The notes beneath the pieces are model-generated. The model saw only the letters and a list, made by a program, of their open reading frames with translations. It did not search any database and was not told where the DNA came from. The position numbers and the translations under genes are program-made. A stretch of DNA of 14,721 nt from an uncultured Collinsella sp. (lineage in GTDB: Bacteria > Actinomycetota > Coriobacteriia > Coriobacteriales > Coriobacteriaceae). Of this stretch, positions 5,677 to 13,933 are shown one piece after another; position 1 is the stretch's first letter, and each line of letters opens with the position of its first letter. Where the stretch lies: contig CABUUB010000046.1 of NCBI GenBank assembly GCA_902494625.1, forward strand, positions 1 to 14,721. The letters are read 5' to 3'.

Positions 5677-7553
5677 GCGTGGTGCAACATATCCGCGAGC
5701 GTGCGGGCCATTTTCGCTGGATGGGGCTGCTCGTGGTATGGGCGGTCTTTATCGCCATGTCCGCCGTGCTGTTGATCGAGCGTGCCGGCGTGCAGTACAG
5801 CGCCGGGCAGCATAAGCTGGGCATGCTCGCTGCCAACGACGCGGTGCCGGCATGCTCGGCGATGTTTGGCCAAAAGCCCACGTGCTTGGTTATTACCGAC
5901 TCGGGCCAAGATGGCGCCGAGGACGTCAAAGAGCAGTTTAACCAGATTCTGCTCGACATGAAAATTGCCCACCGCGATGTGGATATTGCCACCGATGGTG
6001 TTGATGCGATTCCTTCCCTCACATCCTTCGACCGCGTGATTTTACTAATGCCTTCGATTGATGGACTCGGTACGCACCTCTCCGATATCATGAGCTGGGT
6101 GAGCGCTGGCGGTTCGCTGATGCTCGCCATGACGCCGGACAATTCGAGCTATCTGCAGGCAATCGGTCCCAAGCTGGGCATCGATTCTGCCAGCTATGAA
6201 TATTCGACGGCGGAGAGCATCGTGCCGAGCGCGGACTTTATGATCGGCGGTGGCCAGCGTTATGAGCTCTCGGATCCCTTCGATTCGTCGCTCTCGGTTT
6301 CGCTGCGTGAGACGGCCCACGTCTGGGCTAAAACCGGCGACACGGGTACTCCGCTTATTTGGTCGAGCGATTGTGGCAGCGGCCGTACCGTGGTGTGCAA
6401 TATCGGTATCTACGACAAGGTCATGCGCGGTTTCTATGCCGCGGCCGTGAGCCTGTTGGGCGATGCCACGGCCTATCCGGTCATCAACAGCGCCGTGTTT
6501 TATCTGGACGACTTTCCCAGCCCCGTGCCCTCGGGCGACGGTACCTACATCAAGCGCGACTACGGGCTTTCCATCGCCGATTTTTATGCCAAGGTGTGGT
6601 GGCCCGACCTGCAAAAACTCGCGCAGCAATACGACATTCGCTATACCGGCGTGATGATCGAAAACTACGAGGACGCGGTTAATCAGACTGAGCCCGCGCG
6701 TCAGCCCGATACCACGCAGTTCCGTTACTTTGGCGGTATGCTGCTGCAGATGGGCGGAGAGCTGGGCTTTCATGGCTACAACCATCAGCCGCTGGCGCTC
6801 TGGGATACCGACTATGGCACGTTGTACGACTACAAGACGTGGAAGAACAAGGAGACGCTCGTCGCATCGCTCAACGAGCTTATCGCCTTCCAGGACGACG
6901 TCCTGCCCAACGCACGCGGCTCGGTCTACGTGCCACCGTCGAATATCCTTTCGGCCCGCGCCCGCAAGATTATTGGCGAGGACGTGCCGCGCATTACGAT
7001 CATTGCCAGTACGTACTTTGAGGACGGAACGGACCTGCCCTACGTGCAGGAATTTGGCGTGGCGAGCGATGGCATCGTGGAGCAGCCGCGCATCGTTTCG
7101 GGCGGCATGGTCGATGACACCTATATGCGCCTGGCCGCCGTGTCCGAGCTCAACATGCACTACGTGAGTACCCACTTTATGCATCCCGATGACCTGCTGG
7201 ATCCCGATCGCGGCGCTAAGGAGGGCTGGGAGGTTTACAAGGGCGGCCTGACCGACTACCTGGACTGGCTTACCAAGTCTGCGCCCGACCTGCGCCACCA
7301 GACCGGTTCGGAATGCTCGGGCGCCATCCAGCGTTTTTCGTCCGTGACGGTGAGCATGGATGCGAGCGACGATGCCTGGACGCTCAACCTGGGCAACTTT
7401 CACGATGAGGCGTGGCTTATGTTCCGCGCCAATAACGGCGAGCCGGGTACGGTATCCGGTGGCGAGATTAAACACCTGACGGGCGACCTGTACCTAGTCA
7501 AAGCGACGGATAAGACCGTAACGATTGAGCGCAAGGAGGGTGGCGACCGATGA
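5673..7553 (+). CDS. pelA: PelA-type polysaccharide deacetylase (DUF2194-like), membrane-anchored
   Basis: This 626-residue protein overlaps pelE by ATGA (4 nt). A single N-terminal membrane helix (about 17-37) places the rest outside the membrane. Residues about 65-260 form an alpha/beta domain of glutamine-amidotransferase-like appearance. The deacetylase domain follows, with FYLDDFPSPVP (D279, D280) and HGYNH (H367, H371), fitting the Asp-His-His metal site of carbohydrate esterases. VYVPPSN and YVSTHFMHPDD are probable further active-site loops. Known PelA from Pseudomonas also has a glycoside hydrolase domain; none is evident here, as in the shorter Gram-positive PelA form. It should remove acetyl groups from exported amino-sugar polymer, giving positive charge. 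The C-terminal ~100 residues look beta-rich and may bind sugar. Confidence 0.85.
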   Translation: MSVVQHIRERAGHFRWMGLLVVWAVFIAMSAVLLIERAGVQYSAGQHKLGMLAANDAVPACSAMFGQKPTCLVITDSGQDGAEDVKEQFNQILLDMKIAHRDVDIATDGVDAIPSLTSFDRVILLMPSIDGLGTHLSDIMSWVSAGGSLMLAMTPDNSSYLQAIGPKLGIDSASYEYSTAESIVPSADFMIGGGQRYELSDPFDSSLSVSLRETAHVWAKTGDTGTPLIWSSDCGSGRTVVCNIGIYDKVMRGFYAAAVSLLGDATAYPVINSAVFYLDDFPSPVPSGDGTYIKRDYGLSIADFYAKVWWPDLQKLAQQYDIRYTGVMIENYEDAVNQTEPARQPDTTQFRYFGGMLLQMGGELGFHGYNHQPLALWDTDYGTLYDYKTWKNKETLVASLNELIAFQDDVLPNARGSVYVPPSNILSARARKIIGEDVPRITIIASTYFEDGTDLPYVQEFGVASDGIVEQPRIVSGGMVDDTYMRLAAVSELNMHYVSTHFMHPDDLLDPDRGAKEGWEVYKGGLTDYLDWLTKSAPDLRHQTGSECSGAIQRFSSVTVSMDASDDAWTLNLGNFHDEAWLMFRANNGEPGTVSGGEIKHLTGDLYLVKATDKTVTIERKEGGDR

Positions 7554-8977
7554 GAATCTGCTTGGTCCTCGAGGGCTGCTACCCCTATGTGCACGGCGGC
7601 GTGTCCACCTGGATGCACGGCTACATCACGGCGATGCCCGAGCATGAGTTTGTGCTGTGGGTGATTGGCGCTCACGCCGAAGACCGCGGCAAGTTTGTCT
7701 ACGAGCTGCCCGGCAACGTCGTCGAGGTGCACGAGGTGTTCCTGGACGATGCCCTGCGTCTTTCGGGCGAGCAGGAGGAAGTCGACTTCGACGACCGCGA
7801 GCGCGAGGCGTTGCGCCGTCTGGTCTCGCTCTCCAATCCGGACTGGGACGTGCTGTTCGACATTTTCCAGCGCCGCCACGTGCATCCGCTCTCATTTTTG
7901 CAGAGCCGCACGTTTATGGATATCTTCCGCGACGTGTGCCTGGCCGAGTACCCGTATACGCCTTTCGCCGATGCCTTCCACACCATGCGTTCGATGTTGC
8001 TGCCCGTGCTCTATCTGCTGGGTAGCGAGGTTCCGGTGGCCGACGTGTATCACGCCATCTCGACCGGCTACGGCGGTCTGCTTGCCTGTCTGGGCTCAAG
8101 CGTTCACCATGCGCCGGTGCTGCTCACCGAGCACGGCATCTACACGCGCGAGCGCGAGGAGGAGATCATTCGCGCCGACTGGGTGGTGCCCTCGTTTAAG
8201 GACCGCTGGATCCGTTTTTTCTACCTTCTTTCCGAGGAGATCTACCGCCGCGCTTTCCGCGTGACGAGCTTGTTCCATAACGCTCGCAAAACCCAGATCG
8301 ATATGGGCTGCGATGCGGACAAATGCCTGGTCATTCCCAATGGCATTCAGTTTGACCGCTTTAAGGACATTCCCTTAAAGCCCGATGACGGCTGGGTGGA
8401 CATTGGCGCCGTGGTGCGCTTGGCGCCCATCAAGGACGTCAAGACCATGATCTATGCCTTCTTTGAGCTGCATGAGCGCATGCCGCACGTGCGTCTGCAT
8501 ATTATGGGCGGCGTGGACGACGAGGAGTATGGCGCCGAGTGCCATGCACTGGTGGAGACATTGGGCGTGCGCGATCTGATCTTTACCGGCCGTGTCAACG
8601 TGGTCGAGTACATGGAAAAGCTCGACTTTACTATTTTGACGAGTATCTCGGAGGGTCAGCCGTTGAGCGTGTTGGAATCGCTGGGCGCGCGTCGCCCCTG
8701 CGTGACGACCGAGGTGGGCTGCTGTCGCGAGCTGCTTGAGGGTGCGCCCGGCGACGACTTTGGCGTAGCCGGATTCGTGAGCCCGCCCATGTATCGCAAG
8801 GGCCTGGCCGATGCCATGGAGCGCATGTGCGCGAGCCGTGCCCGCCGCCTGGAAATGGGGGAGCGCGGCCAGCGTCGCGTGGCGACCTACTACCTACACG
8901 AGCAGATGCTCGCCAACTATCGCGCGCTGTACGACGAGACAGCTCGCGCGTTTAACCTGCCCAAGAAGGAGGTGTAG
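7550..8977 (+). CDS. pelF: PelF, GT4-family glycosyltransferase of Pel synthesis
   Basis: This 475-residue cytosolic glycosyltransferase overlaps pelA by ATGA (4 nt). It opens with LVLEGCYPYVHGGVSTW (5-21), the characteristic PelF start containing the glycine-rich donor-domain loop. TEHGIYTRERE with H195 and an EX7E motif (E368 in SEGQPLSVLE, second E376) place it in GT-B family 4. It should polymerise the Pel backbone from a UDP-linked N-acetyl-hexosamine in the cytosol, next to PelG and bound to the PelD/PelE complex. Length and motifs are typical for the family, with no missing key residue that I can see. This is one of the two most certain identifications in the operon. Confidence 0.95.
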   Translation: MRICLVLEGCYPYVHGGVSTWMHGYITAMPEHEFVLWVIGAHAEDRGKFVYELPGNVVEVHEVFLDDALRLSGEQEEVDFDDREREALRRLVSLSNPDWDVLFDIFQRRHVHPLSFLQSRTFMDIFRDVCLAEYPYTPFADAFHTMRSMLLPVLYLLGSEVPVADVYHAISTGYGGLLACLGSSVHHAPVLLTEHGIYTREREEEIIRADWVVPSFKDRWIRFFYLLSEEIYRRAFRVTSLFHNARKTQIDMGCDADKCLVIPNGIQFDRFKDIPLKPDDGWVDIGAVVRLAPIKDVKTMIYAFFELHERMPHVRLHIMGGVDDEEYGAECHALVETLGVRDLIFTGRVNVVEYMEKLDFTILTSISEGQPLSVLESLGARRPCVTTEVGCCRELLEGAPGDDFGVAGFVSPPMYRKGLADAMERMCASRARRLEMGERGQRRVATYYLHEQMLANYRALYDETARAFNLPKKEV

Positions 8978-8980
8978 CCG

Positions 8981-10525
8981 ATGGCTGGAATCGGTTTTGA
9001 GCTCAAACGCCTGTTTAGGCGCAAGGGCTTGTTTGCGACGATGCGTGCCTATGGCTACGCCGGTATTGTGTGCACGGGTCCCATGCTGCTGGGCGTGCTG
9101 CTGCAGGTGGGCATTTTGGTGCTGTGCAGCCTATGGGGCGTGGGTCGCGCCAATCAGGATCTGCTGGTGTGCATGGTGACCTATACGCTGCTGGCCTCGC
9201 TTACGCTCACAAGCTTTTTCTCCATGCCGGTCACACGCTTTTTGGCCGACATGCTGTTTGCCGAGCGCGAGACAGAGATCCTGCCCTCGTTTTGGGGCTC
9301 CAACGCCATCATGCTCGTTGCGGGCACGGTGCTCTACGGCATCTTTTTGCTGTTCTCGGGCGCCACGCTGCTGCAGGGGCTGCTGTGCCTGTGGCTGCTC
9401 AACATTATGATCGTCAACTGGAACGGCATGAGCTATCTCACGGCCATCAAGGATTACCGCGGCATTCTGTGCAGCTTTGCCGCGGCCATTGGCGTGGCAT
9501 GCCTGTGCGCCCTGGCCGCGCTGGCGCTGGGGCTGCCGCCTGTCGAAGGCCTGTTGGCGTCAATCGCCCTGGGCTACGGTGTGATGCTCGCCTGGGACGT
9601 GGTGCTGCTGTACCGGTATTTTCCTCAGAGCGATCGCAGCCCCTGGGTCTTTTTGCGCTGGCTCGACCAATTTATGCCGCTGGCGCTCACGGGTCTGTTT
9701 ACCAACCTGGGACTCTTTGCGCACCTGGTGATCATATGGGCCGGTCCCATTGGCGTGCAGGTCAAGGGCTTGTTTTTTGGCGCGCCCTTCCACGATGTGC
9801 CGGCGCTCATCGCGTTTTTGACGATCCTGGTCACGACCGTCAACTTTGTGGTTTCGGTCGAGGTCAACTTCTATCCGCGCTACCGCGATTACTACAGCCT
9901 GTTTAACGACGGCGGTGTGGTGGGCGACATTGTGGTGGCCGAGGAGGAAATGCTCGCCACGCTCAACCGGGAGCTGCGGTTTTGTGCGCTCAAGCAGCTG
10001 TTTGTGACGGCGGCGGTCATCTCGTTGGAGACCACGGTGCTCTCGGCCCTGCCACTGGGCTTCAACAACCTGATGCACGGGTATTTTCGCACGCTGTGCG
10101 TGGGCTATGGCCTGTATGCTGTGGGTAATACGGTGATGCTCATCTTGCTGTACTTTACCGACTACAAGGGCGCCGTGCTTGCCTCGGGCCTGTTTGCAGG
10201 CGTGGCGGGGCTTGCGACCGTCGTTTCGCTGTTCTTTCCGCAGCAGTTTTACGGTTTTGGCTTTTTGCTGGGTGCGGCGGTGTTTTTTATCGTGGCGCTC
10301 ATGCGTCTCGATACCTATACTGCCAACTTACCGTATCGTATCCTGAGTCAGCAGCCCATTGTGGCGACTGACAAGACGGGTCGCTTTACAGAGCTGGGCC
10401 GCTTGCTCGACCGTGCCGAGCGGCGCTACGAGGAGCTGCGTCTAGAGGGCGAGCCGCATGGCGCGTTTGAGCGCACGGTGGTTCGTGTATATCGCAACCA
10501 TTGGGGAGGTCCTGATGACCGATAG
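8981..10525 (+). CDS. pelG: PelG, Pel polysaccharide membrane transporter
   Basis: This 514-residue protein begins MAGIGFELKRLF, the signature PelG N-terminus, and is otherwise mostly hydrophobic, with about twelve membrane segments as in the MOP/Wzx flippase superfamily. It has a short charged C-terminal tail. It should carry the polymer made by PelF across the membrane. The start is 3 nt after the pelF stop and has a near-perfect AAGGAGGT (8966-8973) seven bases upstream. Its last codons overlap the CotH-like gene by 11 nt, which ties the Pel genes to the following module in one transcript. Family length and start sequence are normal. Confidence 0.95.
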   Translation: MAGIGFELKRLFRRKGLFATMRAYGYAGIVCTGPMLLGVLLQVGILVLCSLWGVGRANQDLLVCMVTYTLLASLTLTSFFSMPVTRFLADMLFAERETEILPSFWGSNAIMLVAGTVLYGIFLLFSGATLLQGLLCLWLLNIMIVNWNGMSYLTAIKDYRGILCSFAAAIGVACLCALAALALGLPPVEGLLASIALGYGVMLAWDVVLLYRYFPQSDRSPWVFLRWLDQFMPLALTGLFTNLGLFAHLVIIWAGPIGVQVKGLFFGAPFHDVPALIAFLTILVTTVNFVVSVEVNFYPRYRDYYSLFNDGGVVGDIVVAEEEMLATLNRELRFCALKQLFVTAAVISLETTVLSALPLGFNNLMHGYFRTLCVGYGLYAVGNTVMLILLYFTDYKGAVLASGLFAGVAGLATVVSLFFPQQFYGFGFLLGAAVFFIVALMRLDTYTANLPYRILSQQPIVATDKTGRFTELGRLLDRAERRYEELRLEGEPHGAFERTVVRVYRNHWGGPDDR

Positions 10526-12284
10526 GATGATATCGCGCCGCCGCTTGATTGAGGCGGCTGCCGGCACGTTGCTGCTTTCGGGCTGCTCTTCGCAGGACGA
10601 ATCCTCGACCACAAAGACCAAGAAGCAAGGCAAGATTAAAAAGGCCGATGCTTCCAGCGAGACCAAGCACCTGCGCGACAAGGACGAGCTGTACGAGGTC
10701 TACGACGATTCGGGCATCGTGTGCATGTACCTGACGGTCTCTCGCGGCAACAGCTCCGAGAATACCGATCATAGCTGGGCCGAGATCAATACCTACTCGG
10801 TCTACGACTATGCCGACATGGGCGTGACGCGCTATCAGGTTATGGGCCTGCTGCAGCCTGGCGATGATAAGGGCCCCGTTGCTGGCGAGGTCGGCTATGG
10901 AGAGGAGGCGCCCAACGCCACGGTGCAGGTGCGCGGTCAGACGTCGAGTACCTATACGCAAAAGAACTACAAGGTGGAGCTCAAAAAGGGCAAGGGCACG
11001 TGGCGCCAGCAGCGTGCGATTGCGCTCAACAAGCATATGGGCGAGGGCATGCGCTTTCGTAACAAGATGGCCTACGATCTGATCCGTGGCATTCCCCAGA
11101 TGATGGGCCTGCGCACGCAGTTTGTGCACTTGTGGGTGTGTGACCAGACCGAAAAATCTAACGACACCTTTGAGGACTACGGATTGTTTACGCAGGTCGA
11201 GCAGCTCAACAAGACGGCACTTAAGGCTCACGGTCTGGATAAGAACGGGCATTTGTATAAGGTGAACAGCTTCGATTTCCATCGCTTTGAGGACACCATT
11301 AAGCTCACCGATGACCCCGACTATAACCAGACAGCGTTTGAGGGTATGCTCGAGATTAAGGGCGACTCGGACCATACCAAGTTAATCGAGATGCTCGATG
11401 CGCTCAACGACGATACGCAAAAGATCGACGATGTGCTCGACACCTATTTTGATACCGAGAACCTGGTCTATTGGATGGCGTTTCAGATTTTGACGGGTAA
11501 TTGCGATACGCAGAACCGTAACTGCTATCTGTACAGCCCACTCAACTCCAAGGTCTGGTACATCTTGGATTGGGACAACGACGGCATGCTGCGCAAGCTT
11601 GAGTTGAGCCTGACCGGATTCTCGGATTATGCAAGCTGGGAGCGCGGCGTGAGCAACTACTGGGGCAACGTGCTGTTTAATCGCGCGTTGCGCAGCAAGT
11701 CGTTCCGCAGCGAACTCGATAGCGCCGTCAAGGACCTGCGCTCGTATCTGACCGAAGAGCGTCTGAGCAAGATGGTCGAGCATTATCGCGAGGTCGCGGA
11801 GCCGCTCGTCTTTGCTGCGCCCGACCTGGAGCATCTGCCCGTGACGAAGGACGAATACGAGCAGATTGCCGCGGCGATTCCTTCCGAGATCGAGGAGAAC
11901 TATAAGAGCTTTCGCGAGAGCTATAAAAAGCCCATGCCGTTCTACATTGGCGTGCCGCAGATCGATAACGGTAAGCTGCGCATCAACTGGGATGCGTCCT
12001 ACGACTTTAAGGCGCGCGACATTCGCTATACCGTGGAGCTTGCGCGCGACTATGCCATAAGCGACGTAGTCTTTAAGGCCGAGGACGTGCTGCTGCCCGA
12101 GGTAACGTGCGATGCGCCCGACGCCGGCCAGTATTTTGTGCGCGTGCGTGCCACTAACTCCGACGGCTATACGCAAGATGCGTTTGACTACTATGTGACC
12201 GACGGCGGCAAGCAATACGGCATGAAGTGCTTCTACGTGCAAGATGGCGGCAAGGTCGTGGAGGACACGTATGCTGAGGGCTAG
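10515..12284 (+). CDS. CotH-like kinase lipoprotein with C-terminal FN3-like domain
   Basis: The chosen start (ATG 10515, GGGGAGG at 10503-10509) gives 589 residues and overlaps pelG by 11 nt; an in-frame ATG at 10458 has no such site and would add an unlikely prefix. SRRRLIE (7-13) followed by a hydrophobic stretch and LLSGC (C24) indicates a lipoprotein signal with a Tat-like twin arginine. A Ser/Lys-rich linker follows. The CotH domain shows NATVQVRGQTS (134-144), typical of the family, and WYILDWDNDG with D352, D354 and D356 as probable metal ligands. Residues about 475-560 resemble a fibronectin type III domain. CotH proteins are atypical kinases known from spore coats; here, in a probable non-spore-former, the substrate is unknown. 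Its place in a Pel operon suggests action on a surface protein or the polysaccharide machinery. Confidence 0.85.
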   Translation: MTDRMISRRRLIEAAAGTLLLSGCSSQDESSTTKTKKQGKIKKADASSETKHLRDKDELYEVYDDSGIVCMYLTVSRGNSSENTDHSWAEINTYSVYDYADMGVTRYQVMGLLQPGDDKGPVAGEVGYGEEAPNATVQVRGQTSSTYTQKNYKVELKKGKGTWRQQRAIALNKHMGEGMRFRNKMAYDLIRGIPQMMGLRTQFVHLWVCDQTEKSNDTFEDYGLFTQVEQLNKTALKAHGLDKNGHLYKVNSFDFHRFEDTIKLTDDPDYNQTAFEGMLEIKGDSDHTKLIEMLDALNDDTQKIDDVLDTYFDTENLVYWMAFQILTGNCDTQNRNCYLYSPLNSKVWYILDWDNDGMLRKLELSLTGFSDYASWERGVSNYWGNVLFNRALRSKSFRSELDSAVKDLRSYLTEERLSKMVEHYREVAEPLVFAAPDLEHLPVTKDEYEQIAAAIPSEIEENYKSFRESYKKPMPFYIGVPQIDNGKLRINWDASYDFKARDIRYTVELARDYAISDVVFKAEDVLLPEVTCDAPDAGQYFVRVRATNSDGYTQDAFDYYVTDGGKQYGMKCFYVQDGGKVVEDTYAEG

Positions 12285-13062
12285 CGCGCTGCTTGAGCGC
12301 TTGGCGGCTCCGCCTGCGCGAACCACGCAGGAGCGTTACCGCCACGAGCTTAAGTACCTCATCAATGAGGGAGAGCATGCCGCATTGGCCTGTCGCATGG
12401 CGCCGGTATTTAAACTAGACAAGCATGCGCAGGAAGGCGGTTACACCATTCGCAGCCTGTACTTTGACGACTACTGCAACTCTGCCTACGAGGAAAAAGA
12501 CGCCGGTATTCTCATGCGCAAAAAGTATCGCGTGCGCATCTATAACGGCAGCGACAAGGTGATTAAGCTCGAGCGCAAAAAGAAGTACGGCAGCTGGATC
12601 TACAAGGAGGACGCGCCGCTCACGCGCGACGAGTTTGAGCAGATCCTGGCCGGCGACTACGACTTTTTGCTCAGAAGCCCCTATCCGCTCTGTCGTGAGT
12701 TCTACATCGAGTGCATTTGCAATATGATGCGCCCGCGGACCATCGTGGACTACGAGCGCGAGCCGTGGGTTATGGACGAGGGCACGGTGCGCATTACGTT
12801 TGACATGAACGTTCGTGCCGCGGTGGGAAGCTTCGATATCTTTGACGCGACCTTGCCCGCGCTGCCGGTCCTGGAGCCCGGCAAGCTGGTGATGGAGGTC
12901 AAGTTTACGGAGTTTTGCCCGCAGCTGGTGCGCGATATGGTGCCGCCGGGCGCGGCCGAGCTTACGGCGGTCTCCAAGTACTGCCTGTGTTACGAAAAGA
13001 CCGCCTACCTGCGCGGATTTAATTACTGGGAATCGGATTTTGAGAACCGAGGGGATATTTAG
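12271..13062 (+). CDS. VTC-domain protein (polyphosphate polymerase-like)
   Basis: With ATG 12271 (GGAGG at 12260-12264, six bases upstream) the protein has 263 residues and overlaps the CotH-like gene by 14 nt. An ATG at 12244 is in frame but lies deep in the previous gene. The VTC tunnel-fold motifs are clear: RYRHELKY (22-29), RSLYFDD, RVRIYNG with R87 and R89, IKLERKKK (98-105), and VMEVKF with E209 and K211. These basic and acidic residues line the nucleotide/phosphate tunnel in yeast Vtc4 and related TTM enzymes. The bacterial family is annotated as polyphosphate-polymerase-domain protein, but activity is not shown for this type. No SPX or membrane domain is present; the DUF4956 protein encoded next may supply the membrane part. 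Confidence 0.85.
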   Translation: MLRASALLERLAAPPARTTQERYRHELKYLINEGEHAALACRMAPVFKLDKHAQEGGYTIRSLYFDDYCNSAYEEKDAGILMRKKYRVRIYNGSDKVIKLERKKKYGSWIYKEDAPLTRDEFEQILAGDYDFLLRSPYPLCREFYIECICNMMRPRTIVDYEREPWVMDEGTVRITFDMNVRAAVGSFDIFDATLPALPVLEPGKLVMEVKFTEFCPQLVRDMVPPGAAELTAVSKYCLCYEKTAYLRGFNYWESDFENRGDI

Positions 13063-13065
13063 ACC

Positions 13066-13731
13066 ATGAGCACCAGGGACTTTTTTAAGAACTCCGTCTT
13101 GGAGGCGTTTGGTCAGGTCGACCCTGCCAAGATCGGTCTGTCGCTGCTCGTGGCGCTCGCCATGGGCATCCTGATCTATTGCGCGTACAAGCGCTTTTTT
13201 ACCGGCGTGGTGTACTCGCGCAGCTTTGCCGTGACGCTCGTGGGTATGTGCGTGCTCACCTGCATGGTCACGCTCGCGATCTCGACCAACGTGGTCATCT
13301 CGCTCGGTATGGTCGGTGCTCTGTCCATCGTCCGCTACCGTACGGCGGTCAAGGATCCGCTCGACTTGTTGTATCTGTTTTGGGCCATTACCACGGGCAT
13401 TACGGCGGGTGCTGGCATGTACGCGCTCGTGGGGCTTACGGCAGTGGTGATTGTGGCGATGATTGCCGGCTTTGCGAGCCACCAAGACAAGGCGTGCGTG
13501 TACATGATGGTCATTCACTACACGGGCCAGACCACCGGTGACGACATTGTGCGTGCGTTTGGGCGCACCAAGTTCACCGTCAAGTCCAAGACCATGCGCG
13601 GTGACAAGGTGGAGATGACCGTGGAGGTGTTCTCGGACGGCGTTGACATGCCCTATGCGGACGCCATTCGCGCGCTCGATGACGTGGAGGACCTCACGCT
13701 CATCCAATACAACGGCGAGTATCACGGCTAA
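13066..13731 (+). CDS. DUF4956 membrane protein
   Basis: This 221-residue protein has about four membrane segments between residues 22 and 140, then a soluble C-terminal domain of about 80 residues. The block SLGMVGALSIVRYR followed by TAVKDPLDLLYLFWA is the characteristic DUF4956 core. DUF4956 genes frequently stand beside VTC and CotH genes; no biochemical function is established. The start is 3 nt after the VTC stop, with GAGGGG (13049-13054) at a rather long 11-base spacing, so translation may depend on coupling. The C-terminal part alternates strands and helices like a small ferredoxin-like domain, which is a guess. It is a candidate membrane channel or anchor for the VTC enzyme. It is the last gene of the operon. 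Confidence 0.85.
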   Translation: MSTRDFFKNSVLEAFGQVDPAKIGLSLLVALAMGILIYCAYKRFFTGVVYSRSFAVTLVGMCVLTCMVTLAISTNVVISLGMVGALSIVRYRTAVKDPLDLLYLFWAITTGITAGAGMYALVGLTAVVIVAMIAGFASHQDKACVYMMVIHYTGQTTGDDIVRAFGRTKFTVKSKTMRGDKVEMTVEVFSDGVDMPYADAIRALDDVEDLTLIQYNGEYHG

Positions 13732-13737
13732 CTATGT

Positions 13738-13761
13738 TCCGGCGTTTTAACAAACGCCGGA
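13738..13761 (+). terminator. stem-loop at the end of the Pel/CotH/VTC operon
   Basis: CCGGCGTTT (13739-13747) and AAACGCCGG (13752-13760) pair perfectly around the loop TAAC, with one more T-A pair outside, starting 7 bases after the last stop codon. No T run follows, so it is either a weak or factor-assisted terminator or an end-stabilising hairpin. Confidence 0.6.
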
Positions 13762-13783
13762 CTGCTCGACGCTGCGCACGCAT

Positions 13784-13867
13784 CTGCCGGGCGATCTGCC
13801 GCTCAAACCGTCGCTCGCGTACATGAAGTACGCGTCGCTCCTCTTTCGCGGCACCTCGCCACGGCAG
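13784..13867. repeat. nested palindromic intergenic element
   Basis: The outer arms are CTGCCG-g-GCGA (13784-13794) and TCGC-ca-CGGCAG (13856-13867). Inside is a 7-bp stem CGCGTAC (13816-13822) / GTACGCG (13828-13834) around ATGAA. The element shows no protein-coding signal I trust. Nested palindromes of this size between genes are typical of dispersed repeats (REP/BIME-like), but only a genome comparison could show that. It could also add to transcription termination after the operon. Confidence 0.45.
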
Positions 13868-13933
13868 CTGCGCGCTCGCTGACGTTTGCTTGACCTGGGC
13901 GGGCCGATTTGGTCCGCAGGCCGTCTTCACGGG

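Noticed and set aside
6045..7475. 476-codon minus-strand frame inside pelA
   Set aside because: It lies fully antisense to pelA, whose motifs and coupled neighbours are clear; long antisense frames are common in GC-rich genes.
10458..10514. Upstream ATG for the CotH-like gene
   Set aside because: It would place 19 unrelated residues before the lipoprotein signal and has no good ribosome binding site; ATG 10515 has GGGGAGG at the right distance.
10386..11375. 329-codon minus-strand frame over the CotH-like gene
   Set aside because: Shadow of the CotH-like gene and the pelG end; composition typical of antisense translation.
12244..12270. Upstream ATG for the VTC gene
   Set aside because: It overlaps the previous gene further and lacks the GGAGG site that serves ATG 12271.
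12415..13725. 436-codon minus-strand frame across the VTC and DUF4956 genes
   Set aside because: Antisense to two recognisable families; its product is His/Arg/Val-rich, as expected for a mirrored GC-rich gene.
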